43,621 nucleotides of DNA from JAUWVG01 sp964633715 (lineage in GTDB: Bacteria; Acidobacteriota; Aminicenantia; Aminicenantales; Aminicenantaceae): NCBI GenBank assembly GCA_964633715.1, contig CAZWHQ010000039.1, positions 1-43,621 on the forward strand. Reading direction: 5' to 3'. The position numbers and the translations under genes were made by a program. Below are positions 42,204-43,621 of this stretch, piece by piece. Position 1 is the stretch's first letter. Every line of letters starts with the position of its first letter. A model generated the notes under the pieces. The model was not told the DNA's origin, made no database searches, and saw only the letters and a list, made by a program, of their open reading frames with translations.

Positions 42204-42851
42204 TTATTGAAAATTTTCTCCTTGGAGCAGTTCTCCCCGTGTTCCCATAATCTCTTTGAGCATCGATTTTTTATCTTGAAAGGCCGCCAACATGTATTGG
42301 CGAATGTGGGTATTTCCAGGATTTTCTTGGAGAGCCTCTTTACATGCATTAATCTGTTCATCGATAGTCTCCAAACGATCTCGATAGAGAAGAGACAAAT
42401 CCCACCCTAAATCAACAAGTTTAGGGAGAACTCTATCCTGCAGTTTTTCGATTGATTTCTCATATCTAAACTCTCTCTTTTCAATCCGCCGGAGGGCAGA
42501 ATCAGCCAGCAGCGTTGAATCATGGAGACTGGGCCGGAACCATAAAAAAAGTCCCATGCAGATGGCCAAAAACAGCACCACAGAAACCGGAATTATTATC
42601 CAGGAAAACCAAGAAGTTATTCTCCATCCCCTATTCTTCGACTGCCGCTGTGTTTCTCTTAAATCCTGTTCAATCCTGGTCCAAAGAAAGGGCGCATCAA
42701 CTCTTTTTTTCCTCAGATTTCGGGATAGGGATAACAGCTCTTCATCCCGCCGGACTTTTTCCTGGCACACGAGGCACTTTTTTGCATGTGCCTGAAACGA
42801 TTCCGCCGTAATTTTCCCTCGATCATATTTATCGAACCATTTGCAGTTCAT
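42204..42851 (-). CDS. Zinc-finger transmembrane anti-sigma factor
   Basis: 215 residues. The cytoplasmic N-terminus has the zinc anti-sigma signature: Cys3, then HAKKCLVC (H-x3-C-x2-C). One transmembrane helix (about 84-107, IIIPVSVVLFLAICMGLFLWF) follows. The periplasmic part is helical, with a charged coiled-coil-like stretch (RRIEKREFRYEKSIEKLQDR) and a C-terminal segment typical of load-sensing or repeat-helix proteins. It should hold the ECF sigma factor inactive until an envelope signal releases it. The ATG overlaps the sigma gene stop by 4 nt (ATGA). Confidence 0.88.
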   Translation of the reverse strand: MNCKWFDKYDRGKITAESFQAHAKKCLVCQEKVRRDEELLSLSRNLRKKRVDAPFLWTRIEQDLRETQRQSKNRGWRITSWFSWIIIPVSVVLFLAICMGLFLWFRPSLHDSTLLADSALRRIEKREFRYEKSIEKLQDRVLPKLVDLGWDLSLLYRDRLETIDEQINACKEALQENPGNTHIRQYMLAAFQDKKSMLKEIMGTRGELLQGENFQ

Positions 42852-43396
42852 GAGTTTTCCTCTGCGGCCCGATTTGAAAGGAAAGCCCGCAGCCGCGTTT
42901 TGGCATGATAGACATTGGATTTAACGCCTCCTACAGTGAGGCTCAACATATTGGCAATCTCCTTCTGAGGCATACCCTCGACAGCATGAAGAACAAAACA
43001 TATTCGCATACGCTTGGGAAGCTTGAGGATAGCGTCTTCCAGATAGATCTTCGTATCGGGAGAAGTATGTGTGGAAAGATTGTCCAGTTCAATATCCGCC
43101 GTCTTTAGTCGGTTTCTTTTCTTGAGAAGATCAAAACAAGTATTGATGAGAATCTTAAATAAATAGGTGCTGAACTTTGCCCCAAAATGATAGTGGTGAA
43201 TACTCTTGTACAGTTTGATAAATGTCAATTGAACCGCATCCTCAGCATCCTGCTGTTGTCCCATAAAACGCAGGGCCGTATGGAGGAGAGGTTGCTCGTA
43301 GCGATCATAAATCATTTTGTATGCACCAATATTCTTTTTTTGACAGTCCTTTATTATCTGGTCTTCTTGCACTTGCCACTTGTCTTTCTTATTCAT
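42848..43396 (-). CDS. ECF-family RNA polymerase sigma factor
   Basis: 182 residues with sigma-2 (QDAEDAVQLTFIKLYKSIH, FSTYLFKILINTCFDLLKK) and sigma-4 (LPKRMRICFVLHAVEGMPQKEIANMLSLTVGGVKSNVYHAKTRL, with the HTH near its middle) regions. No sigma-3 or extra C-terminal domain. It directs transcription of an envelope or stress regulon together with the coupled anti-sigma gene; the DUF4097 and perhaps the beta-barrel gene downstream are the likely local targets. Confidence 0.92.
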   Translation of the reverse strand: MNKKDKWQVQEDQIIKDCQKKNIGAYKMIYDRYEQPLLHTALRFMGQQQDAEDAVQLTFIKLYKSIHHYHFGAKFSTYLFKILINTCFDLLKKRNRLKTADIELDNLSTHTSPDTKIYLEDAILKLPKRMRICFVLHAVEGMPQKEIANMLSLTVGGVKSNVYHAKTRLRAFLSNRAAEENS

Positions 43397-43450
43397 CTGT
43401 TAGACCCTATGTCTGTCAAAAAGGTTTAAAAAGAGTTAAATGTCTTCATT

Positions 43451-43478
43451 ATTATAATATGCCTCTCCCCTATATCAA
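43451..43478 (-). promoter_or_regulatory. Promoter of the sigma/anti-sigma operon
   Basis: Minus strand TTGATA (43473-43478), 16-nt spacer, TATAAT (43451-43456), about 50 nt before the ATG. An ECF-like GGAATAC lies a few bases upstream, so autoregulation is possible. The last about 90 bp of the window (43530-43621) are visibly richer in G+C and hold no gene I can support. Confidence 0.5.
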
Positions 43479-43621
43479 AAGTATTCCCACTTCCATGATT
43501 TTTTTTTAAGAGTTCTCCTTGAACTAGACAGTCGATGAGAAACCACGTTGCGTTTTCCCCAGGAGTCGCCGGCGCATCCTGCTCCATCTTCGTCGAAGAC
43601 CCAACCCACCGCACCACCATG

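Noticed and set aside
43426..43620. A 64-codon minus-strand frame at the window edge
   Set aside because: It covers the sigma-factor promoter, has no motif, and enters a stretch of different G+C at the contig end; too little to call a gene.
1..43621. CRISPR arrays, tRNA or rRNA genes, transposases, phage genes
   Set aside because: No regularly spaced repeats, cloverleaf-like segments or mobile-element proteins were recognised on either strand.

Overview
The window (about 44 percent G+C by eye) looks like part of a scaffold from an uncultivated, strictly anaerobic, two-membrane bacterium. The anaerobic call rests on a tungsten/iron-sulfur electron-bifurcating cluster, a radical SAM enzyme and many ferredoxin domains. 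The two-membrane call rests on two outer-membrane beta-barrel proteins, two RND pumps and a lipoprotein adaptor. FtsX/MacB-type permease, DUF4097 protein and sigma/anti-sigma arrangements of this style are common in Acidobacteriota/Aminicenantes-like and FCB-like lineages, but the phylum cannot be fixed from the sequence. A run of 100 N (39421-39520) marks an assembly gap. No tRNA, rRNA, CRISPR array, transposase or phage gene was found.

Layout. (1) 1-6.4 kb: an Ada DNA-repair protein, an ABC permease, and an NuoG/GltD-type iron-sulfur flavoprotein. Next to the latter lies a decayed ferredoxin gene. (2) 6.4-10.5 kb: a 1381-residue membrane protein whose von Willebrand A domain appears to be split by about 1000 residues and which ends in an FHA domain. 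(3) 10.7-23.4 kb: a tightly overlapping minus-strand operon of a winged-helix/GNAT regulator followed by bamB, bamC, bamD, bamE, a bamF-bamG fusion, bamH and bamI. This is the full gene set of a class II (tungsten) benzoyl-CoA reductase-type complex. A DUF362 gene follows. (4) 23.4-25.2 kb: ispH and an outer-membrane protein. (5) 25.2-29.4 kb: an RND pump and its adaptor. (6) 29.5-36.1 kb: a set of archaeal-type ether-lipid genes: a ferredoxin-fused geranylgeranyl reductase, an unknown membrane protein, a tetraether synthase (Tes)-like radical SAM enzyme, GGGP synthase, DGGGP synthase and a prenyl diphosphate synthase. (7) 36.3-43.4 kb: a second RND pump, the gap, an outer-membrane protein, and an ECF sigma / anti-sigma / DUF4097 operon.

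Two systems stand out. The first is the ether-lipid island. IspH supplies IPP/DMAPP, the prenyl synthase makes the C20 chain, GGGPS and DGGGPS attach two chains to glycerol-1-phosphate, the reductase saturates them and the Tes-like enzyme could join chains into membrane-spanning lipids. ispH and the prenyl synthase gene share a near-identical promoter block (44 of 55 positions), which suggests they are controlled together. G1P dehydrogenase and CDP-archaeol synthase are not visible here. The second is the Bam-type operon. The catalytic subunit keeps the active-site residues I recall for Geobacter BamB at the same residue numbers, and the operon starts with a regulator that has a promoter overlapped by a 36-bp palindrome.
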